In this document: positions 45,686 to 54,076 of the stretch, piece by piece
Layout: the number at the start of each line of letters is the position of its first letter
Position numbering within the stretch: position 1 is the first letter of the stretch
Assembly: GCA_963802355.1 (NCBI GenBank)
Contig: CAWDIV010000015.1
Span: 310,001 to 374,000 of the forward strand
Source: SG8-41 sp963802355
GTDB lineage: Bacteria; Pseudomonadota; Gammaproteobacteria; Burkholderiales; SG8-41
Direction: 5' to 3'
Length of the DNA stretch: 64,000 bases
Made by a program: the position numbers and the translations under genes
The notes under the pieces: model-generated
Database searches by the model: none
The model's input: only the letters and a program-made list of their open reading frames with translations
Told to the model about the DNA's origin: nothing

Positions 45686-46147
45686 ATGGTAGACAACCCA
45701 GCGCCTGATTTCGAACTACCGGCAACCGGCGGCAAGACGTTTCGGCTGTCCGCCGCCAAAGGCAAACCGCTCGTCCTTTACTTCTACCCCAAAGACAACA
45801 CACCGGGCTGCACCACCGAAGGCCAGCAGTTCCGCGATCTCTACCCGGAATTCCAGAAGCTCGGCTCCGCCATTTATGGCGTATCGCGCGACAGTATGAA
45901 GTCGCACGAGAACTTCAAGGCGAAAATGAAGTTTCCGTTCGAGCTTCTGTCGGATACGGAGGAAAAGGCGTCCAAGCTCTTCGATGTCATCAGAATGAAA
46001 AACATGTACGGCAAAAAGGTGCGTGGCATCGAGCGCAGCACGTTCGCTATCGATGACAAGGGCGTCGTGCGCCGCGAATGGCGCGGCGTCAAGGTGCCGG
46101 GCCACGTTCAGGAGGTGCTTGAGTTCATCAAAACCCTCAAGGTCTAA
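45686..46147 (+). CDS. bcp: Thioredoxin-dependent thiol peroxidase (Bcp/PrxQ)
   Basis: 153 residues, cytoplasmic peroxiredoxin. The peroxidatic Cys lies in FYPKDNTPGCTTEGQQFRD; other landmarks are PAPDFELPATGGKTFRL and ERSTFAIDDKGVVRREW. The second Cys five residues on, found in some PrxQ, is absent here (C-T-T-E-G), so it is a one-Cys form. The ATG at 45686 matches the family start; the same frame is open upstream but without homology. Followed by a repeat and phoH. Confidence 0.93.
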   Translation: MVDNPAPDFELPATGGKTFRLSAAKGKPLVLYFYPKDNTPGCTTEGQQFRDLYPEFQKLGSAIYGVSRDSMKSHENFKAKMKFPFELLSDTEEKASKLFDVIRMKNMYGKKVRGIERSTFAIDDKGVVRREWRGVKVPGHVQEVLEFIKTLKV

Positions 46148-46217
46148 AGTTTCAGGTTTCAGGTTTCATTGCGATTCCGGTATGTAACTTGAAACTTCAA
46201 ACTCGAAACTTGAAACT
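46148..46217. repeat. Period-7 inverted repeat between bcp and phoH
   Basis: Left arm AGTTTCAGGTTTCAGGTTTC (unit TTTCAGG) faces GAAACTTCAAACTCG-AAACTTGAAACT (unit GAAACTY), the two being near reverse complements around a 21-base centre. Confidence 0.85.
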
Positions 46218-46223
46218 AAGAGT

Positions 46224-47648
46224 ATGGCCCAGCGCAAGTCCGCATCCGTCGTCGCCCAACTTCCCGCCCTCACCAAGCTGTTCGTGCTCGATACCAACGT
46301 ATTGATGCACGATCCCACAAGCCTGTTCCGGTTCGAGGAGCACGACGTCTACATTCCGATGGCGACGCTCGAGGAGCTCGACAACCACAAGAGGGGCATG
46401 TCGGAGGTGTCGAGAAACGCGCGTCAGGCGAGCCGCTATCTCGACGAAATGATCACCCGCTCGGCCGCCGGCATCACGGAAGGCATCCCGCTCGAAGTCC
46501 ATGGCGACCGCATTGCGACCGGGCGGCTATTCCTGCAAACGGAAGCCATCAACGGGGAGCTGCCGGCGCGGCTCGCGAGCGGCAAGTCGGACAACCAGAT
46601 CCTCGCGGTCGTCAAGCACCTGCAGGAAGCGCCTCCCCGGCGTCACGTGGTGCTGGTCTCGAAGGACATCAACATGCGCATCAAGGCGCATGCCCTGGGC
46701 CTCGCGGCCGAGGATTATTTCAACGACAAGGTGCTGGAGGACACCGATCTGCTGTACACGGGCACGCGCGAGCTACCCGCGGACTTCTGGGACCGGCACG
46801 GCAAGGAAATGGAATCCTGGCAGCAGGGAGGGCACACGTATTATCGGATACGCGGTCCGTTGTGCTCGCGCCTGCTGGTGAACGAATTCGTGTATCTCGA
46901 GACGGACCGTCCCTTCTACGCGCTGGTGAAGGAAGTGAGCGGCAGGTCCGCCGTGCTGCAGACGCTCAAGGACTACACCCACCAGCGGCACAATGTCTGG
47001 GGCATTACCGCGCGCAATCGCGAGCAGAACTTCGCGCTCAACCTCCTCATGAACCCGCAAATCGATTTCGTCACCCTGCTCGGTCAGGCCGGCACCGGGA
47101 AAACGCTGCTCACGCTCGCTGCCGGTCTCACCCAGGTGCTGGAGCAGAAGACCTATTCGGAAATCATCATGACCCGGGTCACGGTCCCCGTCGGCGAGGA
47201 CATCGGCTTTCTTCCCGGCACCGAGGAGGAAAAGATGAACCCATGGATGGGCGCACTGGAAGACAATCTCGACGTACTCAACAAGACCGACGACGAAGCC
47301 GGAGAATGGGGCCGTGCCGCCACCGGCGACCTCATCCGCTCGCGCATCAAGGTGAAGTCCCTCAACTTCATGCGCGGGCGCACCTTCATCCACAAGTTCT
47401 TAATCATAGACGAGGCGCAGAACCTGACTCCCAAGCAGATGAAGACGCTCATCACCCGCGCTGGCCCGGGCACCAAGGTCGTGTGCCTAGGCAACATCGC
47501 GCAAATCGATACGCCGTACCTGACCGAGGGCAGCTCCGGCCTGACCTACGTCGTGGACCGCATGAAAGGCTGGGCGCACAGCGGACACGTCACGTTGACG
47601 CGCGGCGAGCGCTCGCGGCTGGCGGATTACGCGGCCGAAGCGCTATAA
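46224..47648 (+). CDS. phoH: PIN-PhoH fusion protein, PhoH-family ATPase
   Basis: 474 residues. An N-terminal PIN ribonuclease-like domain (LFVLDTNVLMHDPTSLFRF, MATLEELDNHKRG, DNQILAVVKHL, VVLVSKDINMRIKA) is joined to a PhoH ATPase with Walker A LLGQAGTGKTLLTLAAGL and Walker B HKFLIIDEAQNLTPKQMKTL. This two-domain form (PhoH2/YlaK-like) is thought to act as an RNA helicase-nuclease. Intact. The ribosome site is poor (AACTAAGAGT), since the repeat occupies the space before the start. Confidence 0.9.
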   Translation: MAQRKSASVVAQLPALTKLFVLDTNVLMHDPTSLFRFEEHDVYIPMATLEELDNHKRGMSEVSRNARQASRYLDEMITRSAAGITEGIPLEVHGDRIATGRLFLQTEAINGELPARLASGKSDNQILAVVKHLQEAPPRRHVVLVSKDINMRIKAHALGLAAEDYFNDKVLEDTDLLYTGTRELPADFWDRHGKEMESWQQGGHTYYRIRGPLCSRLLVNEFVYLETDRPFYALVKEVSGRSAVLQTLKDYTHQRHNVWGITARNREQNFALNLLMNPQIDFVTLLGQAGTGKTLLTLAAGLTQVLEQKTYSEIIMTRVTVPVGEDIGFLPGTEEEKMNPWMGALEDNLDVLNKTDDEAGEWGRAATGDLIRSRIKVKSLNFMRGRTFIHKFLIIDEAQNLTPKQMKTLITRAGPGTKVVCLGNIAQIDTPYLTEGSSGLTYVVDRMKGWAHSGHVTLTRGERSRLADYAAEAL

Positions 47649-47650
47649 AG

Positions 47651-47772
47651 TAAGTTTCGAGTTACGAGTTTGACGTTTGAAGTTATCTCGCGTGCGGAAC
47701 TGCCGCTCGCATCTAGGCAAGCGCTTGTGCCAAGCAGACAAACTCGAAACTTGAAACTCGAAACTTGAAACT
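47651..47772. repeat. Period-7 inverted repeat between phoH and dnaB
   Basis: Left arm GTTTCGAGTTACGAGTTTG and GTTTGAAG; right arm (47740-47772) AACTCGAAACTTGAAACTCG with AAACTTGAAACT. Same word as the element at 46148, on the other side of phoH. Confidence 0.85.
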
Positions 47773-47780
47773 ATCGAAGG

Positions 47781-49175
47781 CTAGAACCGGCCGGAGTCGG
47801 CGAAATTCTCAAACCGCGTGTAGGCGCCGAGGAACGTCAGCTTGCGGGTGCCGGTAGGGCCGTTGCGCTGCTTGGCGACGATGATCTCGGCAAACTTGTT
47901 CGGCGTCTCCGGGTTGTACACCTCGTCGCGGTAGATGAAGAGGATGAGGTCTGCATCCTGTTCAATCGCCCCGCTCTCACGCAAATCCGACATCATGGGA
48001 CGCTTGTCCTGGCGGGATTCGACGCTGCGGTTCAACTGCGAGAGTGCTACGACCGGCACGTTCAGTTCTTTTGCGAGCCCCTTCAGCGAACGGGAAATTT
48101 CGGCCACTTCCGTGGCGCGGTTTTCCTCCCTGCCGCTCGCTGCCGACATGAGTTGCAGGTAGTCCACGACGATCAACGCGAGCCCGCCGCACTGGCGGTG
48201 CAGGCGCCGGGCGCGCGAGCGCACGTCCAGCGCGTTCAAGCCCGCCGAGTCGTCGATGTAGATCTGCGCCTCATTCAACTTGCCGACGGCGTCCACCAGC
48301 CGCGACCAGTCGTCCTCTTTGAACGTGCCGGTGCGCAGCTCGTGCTGGTTGACCCGACCCACCGAGCCGATCATGCGCATCGCGAGCTGCGGCCCGGACA
48401 TCTCTAGACTGAACACCGCCGCGGTCTTCTTGAGGTCGAGGGCGGCGTGTTCGACGATGTTCATCGCCAAAGAGGTTTTACCCATGCTGGGGCGCGCCGC
48501 GATGATGATGAGGTCCCCGCCCTGCAGGCCGGAGGTGATCCTGTCCAGGTCGATGAAACCGGTCGCGAGACCGATGACCTCGTCCTTGTCCTCACGGCTG
48601 TACAGGGTGTCAATGCGCTCGACGGTTTCCGTGAGCAGCGGGTCGATCTTGACGAACCCCTGCCGGGCCTTCGCCCCTGCCTCGGCGATCCGAAATACCT
48701 TGGCTTCGGCCTCATCTACCAAAGCCCGCGCGTCGCGGCCCATGGGATTGAAGGCGGTATCGGCGATCTCGGTGCCGATCGCGGCGAGGTTGCGCATGAT
48801 CGAGCGCTCGCGCACGATCTCGGCGTAGCGCCTGATGTTGGCCGCGCTGGGCGTATTTGCCGCCAACGAACCGAGATACGCGTGACCCCCGGTTTCGCCG
48901 AGTTTTCCGCTCCGCTCGAGACTTTCCGCCACGGTGAGCGCGTCCGCTGGCTTGCCGTTCTCGATGAGTTCGCCGATGTGCTGGAAGATGGCGCGATGAT
49001 CGGCCCGGTAGAAATCCGGCCCGGTGATGAGATCGGCAACCCGGTCCCATGCCGTATTATCAAGCAGCAGTCCGCCGAGAACGGACTGTTCGGCTTCGAT
49101 TGATTGGGGCGGAACTCGCGCGGCTTCAACCTGGGCGTCCTTGATTAACGAGGTAACGAGGTGAGCCTGAGCCAT
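47781..49175 (-). CDS. dnaB: Replicative DNA helicase DnaB
   Basis: 464 residues, the hexameric 5'-3' helicase of the replication fork. N-terminal domain PPQSIEAEQSVLGGLLLDN; RecA-like motor with Walker A IIAARPSMGKTSLAMNIVEH, Walker B LIVVDYLQLMSA and RSLKGLAKELNVPVVALSQL. No intein. Located beyond the ribosomal-protein operon, a usual place in betaproteobacteria. The start MAQAHLVTSLIKDAQVEAAR is the only ATG before the family core. Intact. Confidence 0.97.
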   Translation of the reverse strand: MAQAHLVTSLIKDAQVEAARVPPQSIEAEQSVLGGLLLDNTAWDRVADLITGPDFYRADHRAIFQHIGELIENGKPADALTVAESLERSGKLGETGGHAYLGSLAANTPSAANIRRYAEIVRERSIMRNLAAIGTEIADTAFNPMGRDARALVDEAEAKVFRIAEAGAKARQGFVKIDPLLTETVERIDTLYSREDKDEVIGLATGFIDLDRITSGLQGGDLIIIAARPSMGKTSLAMNIVEHAALDLKKTAAVFSLEMSGPQLAMRMIGSVGRVNQHELRTGTFKEDDWSRLVDAVGKLNEAQIYIDDSAGLNALDVRSRARRLHRQCGGLALIVVDYLQLMSAASGREENRATEVAEISRSLKGLAKELNVPVVALSQLNRSVESRQDKRPMMSDLRESGAIEQDADLILFIYRDEVYNPETPNKFAEIIVAKQRNGPTGTRKLTFLGAYTRFENFADSGRF

Positions 49176-49284
49176 GTTGGAACCAGCCTGGTTAGCTTCT
49201 TGTTGGGGAAGATTTCAACGCCCACCGCTCACGCACCATACGCCACGGCGAGCATGCATTTCTTGCATGCAGATAGTAGCCGAA

Positions 49285-49312
49285 AAAAAAGGGCCGTCGC
49301 CAGCCCTTTTTT
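49285..49312. terminator. Bidirectional terminator after rplI
   Basis: AAAAAAGGGC-CGTCGCCA-GCCCTTTTTT: a GGGC/GCCC stem extended by A-T pairs, with T-runs on both strands. On the minus strand it ends the rpsF-priB-rpsR-rplI transcript before dnaB. Confidence 0.8.
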
Positions 49313-49396
49313 CCGGGAAAAAATTTCTGTTCAGTTACCGGGTGTTAGATTCTTTGAAAAAATTTCTCTGCATCATCCGCGGCGAGAGATTGGTTA

Positions 49397-49846
49397 CTAC
49401 TGCTCTCCCAGCACCGAAACCGTGACCGCGACCACAACGTCGGTGTGCAACGCGATCTTGATCGGATAGTCGCCGACCTGCTTCAGCGGCCCTTGCGGCA
49501 TCCGGATCGCGGCCTTGGGCACGTCAAGCCCCTGCGCCTTGAGCGCCTCAGAAATATCCACGTTGGTGACGGAGCCGAAGAGCTTCCCATCCACGCCGGC
49601 CTTTTGCGTGACCTGAACCATCAGGCCGTCGAGCTTGGCCCCGCGTTCCTGCGCTTCCGCCAGTCCTTCCGCCTGCGCTTTTTCGAGATCGACGCGACGG
49701 CGTTCGAATTCGGCGATGTTCTCGGGCGTCGCGCGCTTCGCCTTGCCGTGCGGAATCAGATAGTTGCGGGCGAAACCGTCCCGCACCTTCACCACCTCGC
49801 CGAGCTGGCCGAGATTGACGACTCTTTCGAGCAGTATCACTTGCAT
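49397..49846 (-). CDS. rplI: 50S ribosomal protein L9
   Basis: 149 residues beginning MQVILLERVVNLGQLGEVVK, the L9 start, with VKVRDGFARNYLIPHGKAKR forming the N-terminal rRNA-binding domain, a long connecting helix (EFERRRVDLEKAQAEGLAEA) and the C-terminal domain (KLFGSVTNVDISEALKAQG). Last gene of the rpsF operon. Intact. Confidence 0.97.
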   Translation of the reverse strand: MQVILLERVVNLGQLGEVVKVRDGFARNYLIPHGKAKRATPENIAEFERRRVDLEKAQAEGLAEAQERGAKLDGLMVQVTQKAGVDGKLFGSVTNVDISEALKAQGLDVPKAAIRMPQGPLKQVGDYPIKIALHTDVVVAVTVSVLGEQ

Positions 49847-49868
49847 GAGGTTTTCCTCGAAAACCGGG

Positions 49869-49944
49869 GAGCAGTAAGCCGTGAGCAGTGAGCGGTGTTA
49901 AACCAAACCGGCGAATTTTTCCGCTTACCGCTGACTGCTTACCG
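49869..49944. repeat. Period-7 inverted repeat between rpsR and rplI
   Basis: Left arm GCAGTAA, GCCGTGA, GCAGTGA, GCGGTG; right arm CCGCTTACCGCTGACTGCTT faces it across 24 bases. It sits inside the operon. Confidence 0.8.
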
Positions 49945-49952
49945 TCTGACCG

Positions 49953-50264
49953 TCAGTGAAGATCGGTATAGGGCAGCAGCGCCAGAAAACGCGCGCGATT
50001 GATCGCCACGGAGAGCTGGCGCTGGTAGCGGGCCTTGGTGCCGGTGATTCGCGCCGGAATGATCTTGCCGTTCTCGTTGATGAAGTCTTTCAGGATCCCG
50101 ATGTCCTTGTAATCGATCTCCTTGATGCCTTCGGCCGTGAAGCGGCAGAACTTCCTGCGGCGAAAGAGCTGCCCGCGTCCGCCGCGCGTATCCTTGCCTT
50201 TTCCCCGGCCCTTGCCTTTACCCTTGTCTCGGGTCTTGGATCTTCCGTACCTTGCCATTGCCAT
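49953..50264 (-). CDS. rpsR: 30S ribosomal protein S18 with a basic N-terminal extension
   Basis: 103 residues, about 20 more than most S18. The core FRRRKFCRFTAEGIKEIDYK, FINENGKIIPARITGTKARY and INRARFLALLPYTDLH is standard. Ahead of it lies a Lys/Gly/Arg-rich stretch (KGKGKGRGKGKDTRGGRGQL). The ATG at 50264 is chosen because AGGAAG stands six bases before it. S18 pairs with S6 on the platform of the small subunit; its partner gene rpsF is in the same operon. Confidence 0.95.
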   Translation of the reverse strand: MAMARYGRSKTRDKGKGKGRGKGKDTRGGRGQLFRRRKFCRFTAEGIKEIDYKDIGILKDFINENGKIIPARITGTKARYQRQLSVAINRARFLALLPYTDLH

Positions 50265-50370
50265 GATTGGCTTCCTATATCTGAAAACCTGCTCGGCGCA
50301 AATGTGCCGAGGAGTTTTTAGCTGAGATTGGGCATCCAAAGGGGGCTGTGGCCCCTTGTTCAGCGCATCC

Positions 50371-50664
50371 TTAAATGTTCGCTGTCATTGCGTGCAATAT
50401 CAGTTGCGCGCTCATGCGGTTCTTGCGATTCAGAAATCCGGTTACTCGCACTGCCTGCCCGATCTTCAGCACGGCCATCGCTTTCGCTACCTCGGCCATG
50501 GCCACCCCGCTCATCTCGCACTCCACCTGTCGCTTCAGTCCCGCTTCGATCTGCTGCGAGCGGTGCAGGAGCTTGAAGCTGATGAGCGGCACGCCGGCGG
50601 GGGTATAACGCAACGGTTCGATCGCGGTCAATTCGCCGGCGAGCGCAACTTCGTTGGTTTCCAA
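50371..50664 (-). CDS. priB: Primosomal replication protein N (PriB)
   Basis: 97 residues with a single OB fold, binding single-stranded DNA during replication restart. Landmarks: NEVALAGELTAIEPLRYTPA, VPLISFKLLHRSQQIEAG, VECEMSGVAMAEVAKAM and VRVTGFLNRKNRMSAQLILH. The start is TTG at 50664, one base after the rpsF TAG; no ATG is available. The order rpsF-priB-rpsR-rplI is conserved in beta- and gammaproteobacteria. Confidence 0.93.
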   Translation of the reverse strand: METNEVALAGELTAIEPLRYTPAGVPLISFKLLHRSQQIEAGLKRQVECEMSGVAMAEVAKAMAVLKIGQAVRVTGFLNRKNRMSAQLILHAMTANI

Positions 50665-50665
50665 A

Positions 50666-51094
50666 CTACGCAGCCGGTTCTTCCACTGATGCCGTTGCCG
50701 CTGCGGCAGGCGGCGCCGGTGCTGCGGGCGCCGGCTTCGCAGTCTCGTCGGCAGGCTGCGTCAGCGACCGCGACTTCTCTTCTCTCATCATCGGAGAGGG
50801 CGCCGTTACCGGGCCGCTCATCCTGACGATCAGATGCCGTAGCACTGCGTCGTTGAACTTGAATGCATGGTCCAGCTCATCCAGGGCCTCCTGGTCGCAC
50901 TCGAGGTTCATCAGGACATAGTGCGCCTTGTGAATCTTCTCTAGGGGATAGGCGAGTTGGCGGCGGCCCCAGTCTTCGAGGCGATGGATCTTGCCGCTGC
51001 GACCGGTGACCATCTGCCGGTAGCGCTCGACCATGCCGGGAACCTGTTCGCTCTGGTCCGGATGGACGATGAAAACGACTTCGTAGTGACGCAT
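50666..51094 (-). CDS. rpsF: 30S ribosomal protein S6
   Basis: 142 residues. MRHYEVVFIVHPDQSEQVPG is the S6 start; RLEDWGRRQLAYPLEKIHKA and HYVLMNLECDQEALDELDHA follow, then a low-complexity Ala/Pro tail (PAPAAPAPPAAAATASVEEP) that is commonly variable. The ATG at 51094 is preferred to one at 51103 because AAGGAG is 9 bases before it and only 1-2 before the other. First gene of the operon. Confidence 0.96.
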   Translation of the reverse strand: MRHYEVVFIVHPDQSEQVPGMVERYRQMVTGRSGKIHRLEDWGRRQLAYPLEKIHKAHYVLMNLECDQEALDELDHAFKFNDAVLRHLIVRMSGPVTAPSPMMREEKSRSLTQPADETAKPAPAAPAPPAAAATASVEEPAA

Positions 51095-51168
51095 TTGCTT
51101 CATGCTCCTTGTGGATGAGAGCCCCTGCGAGCTCTAAGCCTCCCGCGCCGCGGTGAGGCAAGGACTAT

Positions 51169-51195
51169 GATTTCGGCCCAGGGCCGAAATCATGA
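51169..51195 (-). promoter_or_regulatory. 5' leader hairpin of the rpsF operon
   Basis: ATGATTTCGGCCC-A-GGGCCGAAATCAT is a perfect 13-base inverted repeat around one base. It starts about four bases inside the predicted transcript, so the mRNA begins with a stable hairpin. It may protect the 5' end or bind S6/S18; the known S6-S18 leader motif was not confirmed. Confidence 0.55.
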
Positions 51196-51205
51196 AGGCG
51201 CGGAT

Positions 51206-51234
51206 TATACAGAACTTTCTACAGTGATCCAAGC
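51206..51234 (-). promoter_or_regulatory. Sigma-70 promoter of the rpsF operon
   Basis: On the minus strand TTGGAT (51229-51234), a 17-base spacer and a consensus TATAAT (51206-51211). It lies 112 bases before the rpsF start and points into the operon. Confidence 0.8.
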
Positions 51235-51341
51235 CATCGCAAGCGTAAGAACAGGATTGCGAGGCCTAACTCCGCAAAGGACGGCAAAGTCCCGGCACGG
51301 GGCGGCCAGTGGGGCTTGACGAAAATACAGCGGAAACGGGA

Positions 51342-52964
51342 CTAGAAGGTGACTGCGAGAGCGCCGGTGACGCGCTGGCTGTCGGACCGGCGGTTGATCG
51401 TGCTTTCCAGGATCTGCGCAAGATCCAGTCGCAGGCTCAACATCTTGCCGTAATTGTAGCGCAAGCCTATGCCGGCGCTCTTGATATGTTCGCCCTCGAT
51501 GTCGCCCGGCTGTGCCTTGTTGCGGTCCACCCCCCCATAGTCGAAAAACGCGAGAAGTCGCAACCGATTGGGATCCGCGAGGCGGACCATGCGCGCAAAG
51601 TCCGGCGTGTACAGCTCGAACTGGACCTGGTAGCCGCGATCGCTCGACACTTCGCGCACCAGATAGCCGCGCACGGAATCCGGGCCGCCGATACCGAACT
51701 GCTCGCCGGGCACCAGTGCGTCCCCGGTCTCCTGGGCGTTGAACGCGACACGGGCCTGAAAGTCGCGTGGCAGCGCCTGCTGATAGGTCGCGCCGAAGCG
51801 CAGTATCGTGTAACTCGCTTTGGCGCCGGCGCGCACGCAAAGGCCGTCACTGGGACGCGGGCACGAGAAATCCGCCTTCTCGCCGTCGCTGCCAAACGGG
51901 ATATTTCGGGACACAGACGCGTAGGCGGAGACCTCCGCGCTGGCGAAGCGCCGCAAGGCCGAATATGTCAGGCTCACCGGATGGATCGTGATATCGGGCA
52001 CGAGACCTAGGCCCTCCACGGTCACGTCGTTGCTGAACGCCCTGTAATCGAGGCCCAGGCTCACCTTGTGCTCGATTTCTCGCCATTTCGGCAGGTAATA
52101 ATTCCAGCGCGCGGCGGCGATTATTCCGCTGCCGCTCACGTTGAACAAACCCTGCACCGTTCCGGAGTCAACATCCGAATAGCCCGCTATGAGATCGAGG
52201 GAGCTGTTCCACCGGTAATACGGAATGCGGTAGCCGACCCCGAAGATCGTCACGTCGTCTACATTGGTGGGCGAGGTGATGTATTGCGCAGTCAGCACGT
52301 GGTCGCGGTTGAACAGATTCGAGTGCTGGAAGCCGATGCCGGAGCGGAAATATCCGGTCTCCCCGGTACCGGTATTGTCGAGCGTCAGGAACACCCGTGT
52401 CGGCTTCTCATCGGTGACTTTCACGCTGACGTCAACCTGGTCCTCGGATGCCCCCGAGCGCAAAGACACGGTCGTCTGCTTCGTCGGGTGTTCGTTGAGC
52501 GGCTGCAGGTTGCGCGCAATCTGCTGCGAGCTTGGCGTAGCACCCTCCCTGACGGTCGGCAGGCTGTTACGGATGTTGTCGGTATCGAAAAACTTGTTGC
52601 CTTCGACGATCACCCGCCCCACGCGCGGTTCCAGCACGCGAAACTGGACCACCCCTCTAGTAATGTCCTGTTCAGGGAGCAAGACCTGGACGATGCCGTA
52701 GCCCCGGGCGCGGTAGCCCTGTTCGACGGCTTCGAGCGCCCGCTGTACATCTGAAAAGTCCTTGTCTTTGCCGGTGTACGGCGCCACCAGCTGTTCGACC
52801 TCCGCGGGAGTTAGCAGGGTGTTGCCGGCAATGTCGAAACGATTGATTTCGAAACGCGGGGCGGGAACTACAGCGGCAGGTTGTTGCGCGAAAGAGACGA
52901 ACGACGTGCCAATACAACCCGCCGCAGCCACTACGAGCAGAAAAATCTTGACTGACCGGTGCAT
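51342..52964 (-). CDS. TpsB-type outer-membrane transporter (ShlB/FhaC/HecB family)
   Basis: 540 residues. Signal IFLLVVAAAGCIGTSFVSFA; POTRA domains (FEINRFDIAGNTLLTPAEVE, VEQGYRARGYGIVQVLLPEQ, RVGRVIVEGNKFFDTDNIRN); then a 16-strand barrel ending in LRLDLAQILESTINRRSDSQ and a terminal Phe (ALAVTF). The conserved barrel motif VRGYLVREVSSDRGYQVQFE carries the VRGY signature. TpsB proteins export one large partner; no partner (TpsA) gene is in the window. Intact, monocistronic. Confidence 0.92.
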   Translation of the reverse strand: MHRSVKIFLLVVAAAGCIGTSFVSFAQQPAAVVPAPRFEINRFDIAGNTLLTPAEVEQLVAPYTGKDKDFSDVQRALEAVEQGYRARGYGIVQVLLPEQDITRGVVQFRVLEPRVGRVIVEGNKFFDTDNIRNSLPTVREGATPSSQQIARNLQPLNEHPTKQTTVSLRSGASEDQVDVSVKVTDEKPTRVFLTLDNTGTGETGYFRSGIGFQHSNLFNRDHVLTAQYITSPTNVDDVTIFGVGYRIPYYRWNSSLDLIAGYSDVDSGTVQGLFNVSGSGIIAAARWNYYLPKWREIEHKVSLGLDYRAFSNDVTVEGLGLVPDITIHPVSLTYSALRRFASAEVSAYASVSRNIPFGSDGEKADFSCPRPSDGLCVRAGAKASYTILRFGATYQQALPRDFQARVAFNAQETGDALVPGEQFGIGGPDSVRGYLVREVSSDRGYQVQFELYTPDFARMVRLADPNRLRLLAFFDYGGVDRNKAQPGDIEGEHIKSAGIGLRYNYGKMLSLRLDLAQILESTINRRSDSQRVTGALAVTF

Positions 52965-53150
52965 TTCGTCCTTAAGGATCTTTTTAGGATGTATGCGTTA
53001 GTCAGTGATTCTACACGCTAATCTCGGCATATGTCCAGCCGTCGAAAACGCGCGCGAGCCACTCCCCCAAAACAGCAGCCCTGTGATCCCGAGAAGGGTA
53101 GCACAGGCCATAGCGATTCAAACAGTTTTCTGCGCGGTCATCGCCGGTTG

Positions 53151-53174
53151 CATTGCGGTTCGCATTGCGGTTCG
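53151..53174. repeat. Two perfect copies of a 12-base unit
   Basis: CATTGCGGTTCG occurs twice head to tail, flanked by partial copies (GGTTG before, TTTCG after), in the gap between the TpsB gene and rlmB. The rest of the gap 52965-53208 shows no gene. Confidence 0.8.
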
Positions 53175-53208
53175 TTTCGCCGTTCCGTGCAATTGTCTAC
53201 TATATGAT

Positions 53209-53964
53209 TTACTTGACTTTTGTCCCTCGTGAACCACGTTGGCGACGAGTTTCGGCAAGGCAGATGCCGGCGGCAACGGAGACATTCAGGCTGTCCACGG
53301 TGCCGAGCATCGGAATGCGAACGAGCTCGTCGCAGTTTTCCCGGGTAAGCCGGCGCATGCCCTCCCCTTCCGCGCCCAGCACCCAGCCGATGGGTCCTTC
53401 CAGCTTGACCGAATAGAGATCCCGCTCCGCGCCCTGATCCGCACCGATCAGCCAGATCCCGCGTTCTTTGAGTTCGCGCATGGTGCGAGCGAGATTGGTC
53501 ACGGCCACGAAGGCAACGGTATCGGCGGCGCCGCTCGCGACTTTCGCCACCGTAGGGTTGACGCCGGCGGCCCGGTCCTTGGGCGCGATCACAGCGTGCA
53601 CGCCCATCGCGTCCGACACCCGCAGGCATGCCCCGAGGTTGTGGGGATCCGTAACGCCGTCGAGTATCAGCAACAGGGCCGGCTCCTCCAGCCCGCTCAA
53701 CGCCGAATCGAGGTCTTGAGCGAGCTCGACCGGAGCCACCCGCGCAGCGACTCCCTGATGCCGCGCATGCTTCGTCATGCCATCAAGTCGCTCGCCTTCG
53801 ACCAACATCAGGTGCACACCGCGCTCACGCGCGAGTCTCGCCAGCTCTCGGGCGCGCGGATCGCTCCTCGATTGATCGAGAAAGATTTCCATCACGCTCG
53901 CCGCGCGTTGCCGCAGCCGGCTCGTAACCGCGTGGAAACCATAAATGAAGCGCGCCTGAACCAT
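53209..53964 (-). CDS. rlmB: 23S rRNA (guanosine-2'-O)-methyltransferase RlmB
   Basis: 251 residues, SPOUT-class enzyme that methylates G2251 of 23S rRNA. N-terminal substrate-binding domain (FIYGFHAVTSRLRQRAASVM, LAQDLDSALSGLEEPALLLI), then the knot: LDGVTDPHNLGACLRVSDAM, GAADTVAFVAVTNLARTM, WVLGAEGEGMRRLTRENCDE and MLGTVDSLNVSVAAGICLAE. ATG at 53964. Downstream of rnr in the same direction, the usual pair. Intact. Confidence 0.95.
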   Translation of the reverse strand: MVQARFIYGFHAVTSRLRQRAASVMEIFLDQSRSDPRARELARLARERGVHLMLVEGERLDGMTKHARHQGVAARVAPVELAQDLDSALSGLEEPALLLILDGVTDPHNLGACLRVSDAMGVHAVIAPKDRAAGVNPTVAKVASGAADTVAFVAVTNLARTMRELKERGIWLIGADQGAERDLYSVKLEGPIGWVLGAEGEGMRRLTRENCDELVRIPMLGTVDSLNVSVAAGICLAETRRQRGSRGTKVK

Positions 53965-54076
53965 CAAAGCGAGTGCCCGGAGGCACGTCTTTTGAGTGGA
54001 AGCGAGTGATTGAACGATCCCGCAGAGGCGCGCTTAACAAAGACACCCATATTTGTTTCTTCAATAAGGATTGATT

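Noticed and set aside
51245..51330. Possible cyclic-di-GMP riboswitch (GGACGGCAAAG is reminiscent of the class I core)
   Set aside because: The other conserved segments are missing, and it lies at the 3' end of the TpsB gene on the wrong side of any start.
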